33,665 nucleotides of DNA from UBA3210 sp963623095 (GTDB taxonomy: Bacteria > Bacillota_I > Bacilli_A > RFN20 > CAG-449), in assembly GCA_963623095.1 (NCBI GenBank), contig CAVFKD010000018.1, positions 1-33,665 on the forward strand. The letters are read 5' to 3'. The notes under the pieces were generated by a model. It did not search any database, was not told where the DNA came from, and saw only the letters and a list, made by a program, of their open reading frames with translations. The translations under genes and the position numbers were made by a program. Position 1 is the first letter of the stretch, and each line of letters opens with the position of its first letter. Positions 1 through 8,208 of this stretch are shown here, one piece after another.

Positions 1-2
1 AT

Positions 3-146
3 AATATTAAGATTAAGACTATAATATCATCCATAACATCGACCTACTTTCTAGTCGGAAGACAATTTCTTCGTGTTCTAGTATTTAAGTCCCTGTTTAC
101 TCTAGTTCATCGAAAGAATAAATCTCCCGACATATATATCTTTTGA
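3..146 (+). pseudogene. possible 3' end of an unrecognised gene, or gene remnant
   Basis: One frame is open from the window edge to a TGA at 144-146, giving about 47 residues ending in a hydrophobic stretch and a basic tail. It may be the C-terminus of a gene starting outside the window. Against that, its leucines are CTA, CTT or CTG with no TTA, whereas every real gene nearby uses mainly TTA, and the hexamer TCTAGT occurs three times (50-55, 77-82, 101-106). It could equally be untranslated leader, a decayed gene or a structured RNA. I do not recognise the product. Confidence 0.22.
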
Positions 147-252
147 GGATTTTTAGTGAAAATCCTAAAATTAATTAAAAAAAATTTATTTATACAATTT
201 TTAGGATTTTTGAATAAATCTCCACATTATTAATAGTGTAGGAGATTTTTTT
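117..252 (+). promoter_or_regulatory. structured leader with alternative hairpins upstream of the ABC exporter genes
   Basis: Three structures can be read. AGGATTTT (146-153) pairs with AAAATCCT (159-166) across a 5-nt loop. The segment 159-170 is instead perfectly complementary over 12 bases to TTTTAGGATTTT (199-210). Segment 216-231 pairs with 232-248 (one bulged A, one G-U) to form a stem of about 16 bp followed by T residues to 252. That last stem contains GGAG (241-244), the ribosome binding site for the ATG at 253. AATAAATCTCC occurs at 117-127 and again at 213-223, so either copy could pair with the RBS strand. This looks like an attenuator or RBS-sequestering leader; the signal is unknown. 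Confidence 0.5.
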
Positions 253-2280
253 ATGCATTATTTAGAAGTGAAAAATTTAACTAAGATATATAAAAATGAA
301 AAAATATTGGATGATATTAGTTTTTCTTTACCACCAAAAGGAATGTTTTTTATTGTTGGTCCGTCCGGGTCTGGTAAATCTACTTTATTGAAGTGTTTAA
401 TGGGAATTGAAAAGATGGATAAAGGAGAAATATATTTAGAAGAAAAAAGAATTAAAAATTTTGAAGATTTTCGTAATGCATATACTTCATTTGTATATCA
501 AAATTATAACTTAGTTTCTTTTTTATCTCCTTATGAAAATGTAAATTTAAAAAAAGAGATATCTAAAAAAGATAAGAACCAAGATATTAATAAATTATTA
601 GATAAATTTAATGTAAGTGATAGAAAAGATTCTAGTGTTGATACTTTATCTGGAGGAGAAAAACAACGTTTTGCAATCGCTCGAGGAATTATAGGATCTT
701 CTAAAATAATCTTTTGTGATGAACCGACTGGCTCATTAGATGAAAAAAATGGTTATGAGGTAATGAATATATTAAAAAAGATTTCTTTAAATGCTTTAGT
801 AATTGTTGTTTCACATAATAAGAAGCATGTTACAAAATTTTCTGATGGTGTTTTAGAAATTAAAGATCATAAAATTAATATTAATTTTGATTTTAAAAAT
901 GAGTATAAGCATAGCAAAAAGAAAACTTATAGCCTTGGTTTAAAAGAAAAAATTAAAATTAGCTTTGCTTCTTTAAAAAGAAATTTATTAAAGTCTATAT
1001 TATCAATTATTGCTTTAGGAATATCTCTAAGCTTCTTTTTATTAAGCATAAGTTTATCTTCTTCGATTAATGAAACATTAGAATCACGTGGCAATCAATA
1101 TTTAAATTACAATCTATTAAAAGTTAGTTTACAAAAAACTTCGAAGATTGAAAATTCTAATTTTTCATTGGTTAAATTAAATCGATTAGATCAAAAAGAA
1201 AAGATTAATTTATCGCATTTATTACCGTTAGATTCTTATCATTATGATTTAACTTCGATCTTTGGACTTTACCCAGAAATACAATATCCTTTAGCGAGTA
1301 AAATCTATTATAACAATATTGAATTTGTGCCTTATTCATCGATTATGGAAGAAACATTTAAAGATGATATTGAAGGTAGATTTCCTAAAGATAAAACTTT
1401 AATTAAAGAAGTGCTTGTTAATAAAGAAGCTAGAAAGATATTAGAAACAAATCAATTTAGTATAAGCGTTTCTAAAACTAGTGAATTGATGTTAGAAAAT
1501 AAATCAGTTATCTATGATGCTTTTAGTTTGTCACAAGTTTTTACCATCGTTGGAGTAGTTAATGAATTTTCTTTGATGAGTACACCAAAAATTTATTATC
1601 CTTTGGAAGGATTAGAAACTCTAGCGAAGTCTATTAAATTAGATGGATTATCTTCTTTGTATAATCAAGACATTACCCTTTATGATCGAATGAGTGAAAT
1701 AACTGGGGTAAATGATACATTTTCAAGTCAATATTTATACGCGGAAGTAAAAGATATTTCAAAAGTAAGCAAGATATATCAAAGGGTTTCTTCGTTAAAA
1801 GGCGATGATTTTGAATATCTAGTTGAGAATGAACCTATCACTTTGGTTAATAGTTTTAAAAGTATGTATAATTCGGTTAATCAGGCCTTAATTATCTTTA
1901 TAAGCATCACTTTAATAATATCTTTGATGCTTCTTTGTCTATGCTTATATTCGTTTGTAAACGACTATAAAAAAGATATAGGAATAATGCGTTCATTAGG
2001 AATTTTTAAAATAGATGTTGGAGATATATTTTTGCTTCAATCTTTATTAATTGGGATAACATCTTTTATTCTTTCTATTGTTTTATATATGATTTTAGGA
2101 CAAATTATTAATCATGTTTTAAATGGATTAATTGGTGTTAATTTCTTTTCTTTATTCCCTAGTTTTAAAAACTTATTTTTCTTATTTGGATTATTGATGG
2201 GAGTTACTTTTATTAGTTCTTTAATATCTAGTTATGGAGTTTCTAAAATTAATATCGCTTCAATTTTAAGGGAGGATTAA
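253..2280 (+). CDS. ABC transporter, fused ATPase and FtsX-like permease (MacB/BceAB type)
   Basis: 675 aa. The N-terminal ATPase has Walker A GPSGSGKST (36-44), signature LSGGE (132-136) and Walker B with Asp156-Glu157 in FCDEPTG, the LolD/MacB-like class. A membrane segment follows at about 245-270, then an outside domain of about 275 residues, then three C-terminal helices near 545-570, 593-617 and 640-662: the four-helix FtsX/MacB arrangement. Such proteins usually act mechanically on substrates in the membrane or outside (antimicrobial peptides, lipoproteins, cell-wall enzymes) rather than as importers. The stop is one base from the start of the next ABC gene, so the two products probably form a heterodimer. 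The RBS sits in a leader hairpin. Substrate unknown. Confidence 0.9.
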   Translation: MHYLEVKNLTKIYKNEKILDDISFSLPPKGMFFIVGPSGSGKSTLLKCLMGIEKMDKGEIYLEEKRIKNFEDFRNAYTSFVYQNYNLVSFLSPYENVNLKKEISKKDKNQDINKLLDKFNVSDRKDSSVDTLSGGEKQRFAIARGIIGSSKIIFCDEPTGSLDEKNGYEVMNILKKISLNALVIVVSHNKKHVTKFSDGVLEIKDHKININFDFKNEYKHSKKKTYSLGLKEKIKISFASLKRNLLKSILSIIALGISLSFFLLSISLSSSINETLESRGNQYLNYNLLKVSLQKTSKIENSNFSLVKLNRLDQKEKINLSHLLPLDSYHYDLTSIFGLYPEIQYPLASKIYYNNIEFVPYSSIMEETFKDDIEGRFPKDKTLIKEVLVNKEARKILETNQFSISVSKTSELMLENKSVIYDAFSLSQVFTIVGVVNEFSLMSTPKIYYPLEGLETLAKSIKLDGLSSLYNQDITLYDRMSEITGVNDTFSSQYLYAEVKDISKVSKIYQRVSSLKGDDFEYLVENEPITLVNSFKSMYNSVNQALIIFISITLIISLMLLCLCLYSFVNDYKKDIGIMRSLGIFKIDVGDIFLLQSLLIGITSFILSIVLYMILGQIINHVLNGLIGVNFFSLFPSFKNLFFLFGLLMGVTFISSLISSYGVSKINIASILRED

Positions 2281-2281
2281 T

Positions 2282-5035
2282 ATGTTAGAATTAAATAATG
2301 TATCTATTAAATATCATAATGAAGATATTTTAAAAAATATTAATATTCATATTTCAAAACCAGGGTTATATGTAATTGTTGGCCCTTCTGGAAGTGGGAA
2401 ATCAACGTTATTAAATATTATTGGTTTAATGGAAGATAAATTTGAAGGAGAATATAAATTTTTGAATGAAGATGTAAAAAAGATGTCGCCGAAAAAACAA
2501 AGCTTAATAAGATTTAATCAAATGTCTTTTATTTTTCAATCTCCACGTTTAATTGATAATGAATCGATATTAACTAATATTGAATTAATTACTAAGGTAA
2601 ATGATGAAGATAAGATTAAACAAGTATTTGATAAATTGAATTTAAAAGTGAAATTAAATCAAAAAATATCCACATTGTCGGGAGGAGAATTACAAAGAGT
2701 TAATTTAGCGATGGCGTTAATTAAAGATACTCCTTTAATTCTCGCGGATGAAATAACTTCTGGATTAGATTATGAAAATAAATTGCTTGTTTTTAATATC
2801 TTAAAAGAATTATCAACTTCAAAAATTATTATCATGGTTACACATGATGTTGATTTATTAAATGAATATAAAATCCCTTATATTGAACTTGTTGATCATT
2901 TTTTACCAAAAATAGAAGAAAGAGGAAATATAACTAGTAAAAAGGAAAACACTAAGAATAACTTATCAAATAGATATTTAATAAAGCATGTTCATAATAT
3001 TATTTCTAAAAAAAGAATTAGAACTTTAATATGCTCTTTTAGTTCGATGATTGCATTAGTTTGTTTAGGCTTTTGCCTTATTTTAACTAATTCTTTTTCT
3101 GAATCAATCATGAATAGTTTTTCTAAAATGATCGATGAAACTAAGATAGTGATGAAAAGAAAAAATGAGACTAATATTACTACTTCATCACTTAGTATTG
3201 ATAAAGAAGAAATAGAATTAATATATGATAATTACTATCAAGAATCTAGTTATCTAGGATGTAGATATATGACTAATTTTTTAGATTTCTTTAAAGATGA
3301 TAATAGGTTTTTATTAAAGATAAATGATTTAAGTACTTCTTTAAAAGGATATTCCATAAAGTCTATTAATGAATTTAAATATATCGCAGATGAAGAAAAT
3401 TATATTTATGCTAATTCATTAAAATTAGATAATGATGATGTAATATTGAATTTACCATTATCAAAAGTTTATTCGCTTTGTTCTTTGTTGAATGTTAGCT
3501 GTGATAAAGAATCTTCTTTATATGATAATTATTTAAAATATCATAAATTACCTATAAGTGTTTTTATCGCGAATGAATCTTGGCAATATGATTTAGAAAT
3601 TAAGCTTTTTTTAGTTGGATATAATATATCTTCAACACCCCTTATTTATCATTCAAATCCTTATTGGAATGAATATGTAATTGAAACTATTATGCAACTT
3701 CCTTATTCTTATGATTTAGAAAAAGAAGATTATTATCCTTGGACAACCAAGAAAATAAATTATATCGCAGTAAGAAAAGAAGATATATATTCATTTTTAA
3801 GCAAGTATTTAAAAGATAAGTCGATGGATTTATTTTCTTATTATATCGATGAATTAGATGATGAATATTACTATTTATATTTCTTTTATAATTACAATAA
3901 AAACATCCATCTATACGATATTGAAAATATTTTGAATGATAATGATAAATTAAAATCATATATTCCTATGTCTTCATCTGGATATAATATTATTCCTAGC
4001 GTTTTAATGAATGGATTTGCTTATCCTACTTATATATCTAATAATTATGAAATCATTGAAGAATTTATCGATTTGAATTCTTTTAGTGACCAGAATTTAG
4101 AATCATATCAAGGCTCTAGTTTCCAAGAAAATGAAAATATGTTTTCTTTAGGACTTCTTGATTGTCAAAAAGATAATTTCATCGGATTAAAATCCTATAA
4201 TGATAAGGATCTTAATTTGATTGGTAATTTTCCTAAAAACCATAATGAAATGATTTTATCAACCGGGTTATTAAATAAATTAAATTTACCTATCAATATC
4301 GATGAACTTAAAAATAAACAATTATATTTTTTAATGCTTGATAACATCACTAAGTCGAACGGACAATATGAAAACCATTTTAAAATAGTGGAAGTATCAA
4401 TTGTTGGATATGTTGAAGATGAGGTGTCTTATTTTTATGTAGAACCATCCTGGCCTATGATATTTTTATCTGCGAATTTATTAAAAAGTAGTGATTCATA
4501 TTACATTGATAATGTCTTATTTGAATATAATGGAACAAATATAGAATCTGATTTAGAAACATTAAATTCTCAATATAAGGAATATAGTTTTTCTAATCCA
4601 TATCTTGATTACAAAACAAAAATTGATGAAACGATTTATTATATAAATTTAGGCTTAGGTATATTTTCAGGCTTTTGCCTTCTTGCCTCATTTTTGATGA
4701 TTGTTATGGCTTCTTATATATTTGTTAGAGATAACAAAAAAGAAATCGGTATTTATACTTGCTTAGGCTATTCAAAAAATAGTATAAAAAATCAATTTGA
4801 TTACTTTAGTTTATATTTATGTTTATATTCAGGTAGTTTATCGGTTGTGGCGTTATTAAGTATTATTTTCTTGATGAATAAGGGAATGCTAGGTATTAAT
4901 ATTAATTTTACTTTAACATCGTATTTCCCTTTAGTAATTGTATTTTGCATCGCTTTAATAATGGGCTTATTCGCAAGCTTTTTATCAACATCTAAAACAT
5001 TAAAAGAAAGTCCATTAAAGCAATTGCAAGGTTAG
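2282..5035 (+). CDS. ABC transporter, fused ATPase and FtsX-like permease with a large extracellular domain
   Basis: 917 aa, partner of the preceding gene. Walker A GPSGSGKST is at 34-42, LSGGE at 132-136, and Walker B reads LADEITSG with Asp156-Glu157 (Ile where DEPTSG is usual). One membrane helix at about 247-272 and three near 786-815, 840-865 and 880-905 frame an outside domain of about 510 residues, rich in Tyr, Asp, Asn and Ser and much larger than its partner's. The start has no separate promoter; the SD GGGAGG lies at the end of the upstream gene (about 2270-2276). Family knowledge suggests peptide sensing or export, or cell-envelope remodelling. I do not recognise the extracellular domain. 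Confidence 0.88.
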   Translation: MLELNNVSIKYHNEDILKNINIHISKPGLYVIVGPSGSGKSTLLNIIGLMEDKFEGEYKFLNEDVKKMSPKKQSLIRFNQMSFIFQSPRLIDNESILTNIELITKVNDEDKIKQVFDKLNLKVKLNQKISTLSGGELQRVNLAMALIKDTPLILADEITSGLDYENKLLVFNILKELSTSKIIIMVTHDVDLLNEYKIPYIELVDHFLPKIEERGNITSKKENTKNNLSNRYLIKHVHNIISKKRIRTLICSFSSMIALVCLGFCLILTNSFSESIMNSFSKMIDETKIVMKRKNETNITTSSLSIDKEEIELIYDNYYQESSYLGCRYMTNFLDFFKDDNRFLLKINDLSTSLKGYSIKSINEFKYIADEENYIYANSLKLDNDDVILNLPLSKVYSLCSLLNVSCDKESSLYDNYLKYHKLPISVFIANESWQYDLEIKLFLVGYNISSTPLIYHSNPYWNEYVIETIMQLPYSYDLEKEDYYPWTTKKINYIAVRKEDIYSFLSKYLKDKSMDLFSYYIDELDDEYYYLYFFYNYNKNIHLYDIENILNDNDKLKSYIPMSSSGYNIIPSVLMNGFAYPTYISNNYEIIEEFIDLNSFSDQNLESYQGSSFQENENMFSLGLLDCQKDNFIGLKSYNDKDLNLIGNFPKNHNEMILSTGLLNKLNLPINIDELKNKQLYFLMLDNITKSNGQYENHFKIVEVSIVGYVEDEVSYFYVEPSWPMIFLSANLLKSSDSYYIDNVLFEYNGTNIESDLETLNSQYKEYSFSNPYLDYKTKIDETIYYINLGLGIFSGFCLLASFLMIVMASYIFVRDNKKEIGIYTCLGYSKNSIKNQFDYFSLYLCLYSGSLSVVALLSIIFLMNKGMLGININFTLTSYFPLVIVFCIALIMGLFASFLSTSKTLKESPLKQLQG

Positions 5036-5051
5036 AAGCGTATAACTTAAT

Positions 5052-5072
5052 TTAGTTTGAACTAACTTTTTT
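5052..5072 (+). terminator. weak intrinsic terminator after the ABC exporter pair
   Basis: TTAGT-TTGA-ACTAA hairpin (5052-5065) followed by CTTTTTTG. The stem is only 5 bp and AT-rich, so read-through into the ECF operon is possible. The rest of 5036-5152 holds a TATAAT at 5123-5128 without a convincing -35, and the RBS GGTGA at 5144-5148. Confidence 0.4.
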
Positions 5073-5152
5073 GTTGATATTTGTTTTTTTAATCTTTAAA
5101 ATATCATTGTTAAAAAGGTATATATAATTTTAATTATATAAATGGTGAATTT

Positions 5153-5839
5153 ATGAACGAAGAAACAAATAAAGAAGAATTAGATATTGCTTCTTCCTTG
5201 GTTAGCAATGTAGAAAATGATATTAAGGAAAATGAAGAAACTAAACCTTCAGATGAAGTAAAAAAAGATGATAACAATAAATTTTTTCAAAAATATAAAA
5301 TCAAAGATATTGTCTTTTTAGCGATTATGACTGCATGTACTTTATGTACTGGGGCTATTATGCCATTACTTGTAAATATTCCAGTTGTCGGTATTATTCA
5401 ATTAGGACTTGCTTTACAATTTTCTATTTTCCCAATTATTGGTATTATGAAGGTTAGAAAACCTGGAGCGTTATTAATTCAATCTATTTTAATTGGATGT
5501 GTTTTAGTATTTATGTTCCCTCCGATGATATGCATTATTTTATGCGCATTAATCGCAGAATTAGTCGCATTAATATTTAAGGGATTTAAAACTAATATTG
5601 GATGTGTAGTTGCATCTACTTTATACATTCCTTTAACTTATCCAATGTTATTTTTCTATTACAATATTATGTATAGTGCTTCAGGAGATGAAAAAGCTGC
5701 CGTTAGTTTATTTATCGGAAATAATCAACCATGGTTAATTATTTTAATGGGTGTAGCGATTTTAGCTTTATCATTCGTTGGATCTATGATTGGTATGTTA
5801 ATTTCTAAAGAACTTAAAAAAGCTGGAGTATTAAAATAA
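5153..5839 (+). CDS. ECF transporter S component, MptD/Trep_Strep-like, substrate unknown
   Basis: 228 aa integral membrane protein. After a charged, mostly acidic cytoplasmic N-terminal tail of about 50 residues come about six hydrophobic segments (roughly 53-75, 80-100, 107-127, 128-146, 150-172, 193-217). The hydrophobic pattern with the central KVRKPGALL loop resembles the Trep_Strep/MptD family of ECF substrate-binding proteins. The assignment is strengthened by context: the T component begins at the last base of its stop (TAATG) and the fused ATPase gene follows, so this is a dedicated (group I) ECF importer. Vitamins, metals or small metabolites are typical ECF cargo; nothing here fixes the ligand. 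The N-terminal tail is longer than usual. Confidence 0.75.
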   Translation: MNEETNKEELDIASSLVSNVENDIKENEETKPSDEVKKDDNNKFFQKYKIKDIVFLAIMTACTLCTGAIMPLLVNIPVVGIIQLGLALQFSIFPIIGIMKVRKPGALLIQSILIGCVLVFMFPPMICIILCALIAELVALIFKGFKTNIGCVVASTLYIPLTYPMLFFYYNIMYSASGDEKAAVSLFIGNNQPWLIILMGVAILALSFVGSMIGMLISKELKKAGVLK

Positions 5840-6522
5840 TGAGATTTTTTAAGTTAAAAGAAAAAAATAATATCTTCCCTGTATTTATGTTAATAAGTGC
5901 GATTGGTATTATGGTACTTGGACTTATATTCGCAAGCGATATCAAATGCAGTTATTTTTTAGGTGGATTATATCTTTGGATATTTCTTTTTGGCAAGAAG
6001 AAAAAGGGACTTAGAATGCTTATTTCTTATTTAATTGTCGGGGGAATATTTTCAAGTATTTCTTATTTAGTCAATGATTATTCTTGGCCTTCTTTTATTG
6101 CGATGGCTAATAGATTTGGCGCGGTATTTATCGCATTATTAATTGGAATGAATGTAGAACCTAATGACACTGTTAGATGTTTATCAACACTTAGATTTCC
6201 TCGTAGTATTACTTTAGGAATGCTAATTGCGACTTCTTTTCCTTCTTCCTTAAAAGAAGAAATTAAAAGAGTAAAAGAAGCAATGAAAACTAGAGGTGCA
6301 GGAAATATATTCAATATTAAAGTATTTTATCGTGCATTTTTAATTCCATTTGTTATGAGACTTGTTAATATTTCTGATACATTATCTTTATCAATCGAAA
6401 CAAGAGGATATTCATTAGAAAGTAAATCTTATAGCGTTTATAAAAAATCATATGTTAATTTTATTGATGTATTATTCTTTATTGGCGTTTTAGGTGCTAG
6501 TGTAGGAGTGATTTTATTATGA
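5839..6522 (+). CDS. ECF transporter T component (EcfT-like permease)
   Basis: 227 aa. It has several N-terminal membrane segments and a cytoplasmic coupling helix region carrying the two characteristic short arginine motifs, seen as MKTRGAG (about residues 150-156) and SIETRGYS (about 186-193), which dock onto the two ATPase domains. A final hydrophobic segment lies at about 208-227. It overlaps the S component stop by one base and the ATPase start by ATGA, so the three genes are translationally coupled. The stop is TGA, which is evidence against the UGA=Trp code. Confidence 0.88.
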   Translation: MRFFKLKEKNNIFPVFMLISAIGIMVLGLIFASDIKCSYFLGGLYLWIFLFGKKKKGLRMLISYLIVGGIFSSISYLVNDYSWPSFIAMANRFGAVFIALLIGMNVEPNDTVRCLSTLRFPRSITLGMLIATSFPSSLKEEIKRVKEAMKTRGAGNIFNIKVFYRAFLIPFVMRLVNISDTLSLSIETRGYSLESKSYSVYKKSYVNFIDVLFFIGVLGASVGVILL

Positions 6523-7934
6523 GTGCGATAGAATTAAAGAATGTAAGTTTTTCTTATGATAATGAAAATGAGATACTTCACGATGTTAATTTAAATATTG
6601 AATATGGCTCTTTTAATTTACTTTCTGGATATTCTGGAGAAGGTAAATCAACTCTTATGTATTTAATAAGTGGAATTATTCCACATATTAATAATGGAAT
6701 TGTTAAAGGACAAGTATTAATAAACGGCGTTGATATTAAAAACAAATCATTAGGACAAATTACTAAAGAAGTAGGTGTTGTATTACAAAATGCCGATGAA
6801 CAAATACTTCATAAAACAGTTGAAGATGAAATTGCTTTTGGACTTGAAAATATGGGAATTAATCCTTCAAATATCAAAAAGCAAATTGATACAGTAACTA
6901 AATTAATGAACATTGATACTTCTTGGGAAAATAAAAAATGTTCTGGTGGACAAAAACAAAGAATAATTACTGCATCCACTTTAGCGATGGGACAAAAGAT
7001 TATTATCTTAGATGAACCATTAGCGAATCTTGATTTAATAAGTGCCCATAAATTAATGTCAACTTTAAAAACATTGGTTAGTTTAAAATACGCGGTTATT
7101 GTTATTGAACATCGTTTGGATATAGTTTTACCTTATGTTGATAATGTCTATGCTTTAAAAGATAAAACGGTCATTAAAATTGATAATAAGGAAGAATATT
7201 TAAAATCTCAATCAATTCAAATTGAAGATTCTTTAACAAAATATCAAGATAATAAACCTATCTTATCTGTTCAAAATGTATCATATAAAACTAAAAATAA
7301 GACAATTATTGACGATGTAAGCTTTGATATATTAAATGGATCTAGAACTTTATTACTTGGTGAAAACGGATGTGGTAAAACCACATTACTACGTTTAATT
7401 GCAAGATTGAATAAGCCATCTAAAGGAACTATAACTCAATATATAGATCCAAAATTACCTAAAAAAAGAGGCAATAAAAAGTTTTATAAAAATGTGGGAG
7501 TAATTTATCAAAATCCTGATTATCAACTCTTTATGCCAACGGTTGAAAAAGAAATTAGATTTGGTGCATTGGATAATGAATATGCGGATCATATCGCAGA
7601 ATTATTTGATGTGAAAAAATTATATTCTAGACATCCCCAATCATTGTCAGAAGGACAAAAAAGAAGAGTTTCGATTGCCGCGGTAGTTGCGAGTAAGCCA
7701 AAAGTATTAATTCTTGATGAACCAACAGTTGGACAAGATTATAAAGGCTTAGAAGAAATGGTTAAGGTTTTAAACAATATCCATAAAGAAACTAATAATA
7801 CAATGATCATTGTAACTCATGATATTAGATGCGCTTCTTCCTTATGTGATAAATCTATTTGGATCAAAGAAGGCAAATTATATAAAACTGGCGAAAAAGA
7901 ATTAGTTGACGAATTCTTTGAATCGCAAAAATAA
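6519..7934 (+). CDS. ECF transporter fused A1A2 ATPase
   Basis: 471 aa with two complete ABC ATPase domains. Domain 1: Walker A GYSGEGKST (37-45), CSGGQ signature, Walker B LDEPLAN. Domain 2: Walker A GENGCGKTT starting near 281, signature LSEGQ (Glu for the first Gly), Walker B LDEPTVGQD. It energises the S-T membrane pair encoded just upstream. A fused duplicate ATPase with its own S and T genes matches the YkoD-type, dedicated ECF layout rather than the shared EcfA1/A2/T module near ribosomal genes. A strong terminator follows 7 bases after the stop. Confidence 0.92.
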   Translation: MSAIELKNVSFSYDNENEILHDVNLNIEYGSFNLLSGYSGEGKSTLMYLISGIIPHINNGIVKGQVLINGVDIKNKSLGQITKEVGVVLQNADEQILHKTVEDEIAFGLENMGINPSNIKKQIDTVTKLMNIDTSWENKKCSGGQKQRIITASTLAMGQKIIILDEPLANLDLISAHKLMSTLKTLVSLKYAVIVIEHRLDIVLPYVDNVYALKDKTVIKIDNKEEYLKSQSIQIEDSLTKYQDNKPILSVQNVSYKTKNKTIIDDVSFDILNGSRTLLLGENGCGKTTLLRLIARLNKPSKGTITQYIDPKLPKKRGNKKFYKNVGVIYQNPDYQLFMPTVEKEIRFGALDNEYADHIAELFDVKKLYSRHPQSLSEGQKRRVSIAAVVASKPKVLILDEPTVGQDYKGLEEMVKVLNNIHKETNNTMIIVTHDIRCASSLCDKSIWIKEGKLYKTGEKELVDEFFESQK

Positions 7935-7940
7935 AAAACG

Positions 7941-7973
7941 AAGGAACTATTAGCCAAATGATAGTTCTTTTTT
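7941..7973 (+). terminator. intrinsic terminator of the ECF operon
   Basis: AAGGAACTAT (7941-7950) pairs with ATAGTTCTTT (7961-7970) over 10 bp with one G-U pair, with a 10-nt loop and a T-run to 7973. Confidence 0.85.
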
Positions 7974-7992
7974 AGTGGAAATTTTAAAAATC

Positions 7993-8013
7993 TCAACAAG
8001 CATAGCTTGTTGA
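7993..8013. repeat. perfect 9-bp inverted repeat in the ECF-ychF gap
   Basis: TCAACAAGC-ATA-GCTTGTTGA is a perfect hairpin with a 3-nt loop. On the plus strand it is followed by A residues; on the minus strand it would be followed by TTTTTA, so it could terminate minus-strand transcription, but no minus-strand gene lies to its right. The rest of the 274-base gap (7935-8208) shows no gene, only AT-rich sequence and a candidate ychF promoter. Confidence 0.6.
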
Positions 8014-8093
8014 AAAACCTATTATTGTATTTTTAGTAAAATGATAGCGAAACGTAACAAACTATTTTTTCATAATGATAAAAACTATAAGAA

Positions 8094-8122
8094 TTGCCAG
8101 TTTATATTTAATTTTATTAAAT
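8094..8122 (+). promoter_or_regulatory. candidate promoter for ychF-ispF-gltX
   Basis: TTGCCA (8094-8099) and TTAAAT (8117-8122) with 17 bp spacing. The -10 matches the consensus at only four of six positions. TATGAT at 8144-8149 is an alternative -10 without a good -35. Confidence 0.3.
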
Positions 8123-8208
8123 ATCTATAAAAAAACTTTCATTTATGATAAAGTAATAAGGCAAGATTTACTAATCTTAGAACTTATGTTAGAAGGAGAT
8201 ATAAAAAA

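Noticed and set aside
3690..3959. 89-aa minus-strand open frame inside the second ABC gene
   Set aside because: Lies within a well-supported gene, lacks an RBS and reads as the complement of Tyr/Asp-rich codons.
6078..6314. 78-aa minus-strand open frame in the ECF T gene
   Set aside because: Shadow of a conserved coding region carrying the TRG motifs.
7817..7999. 60-aa minus-strand open frame over the ECF ATPase end and terminator
   Set aside because: It crosses the terminator and the conserved C-terminus of the ATPase; no RBS.
7993..8013. TCAACAAGC hairpin as a mobile-element end
   Set aside because: Only one copy is seen, with no flanking target duplication or transposase.
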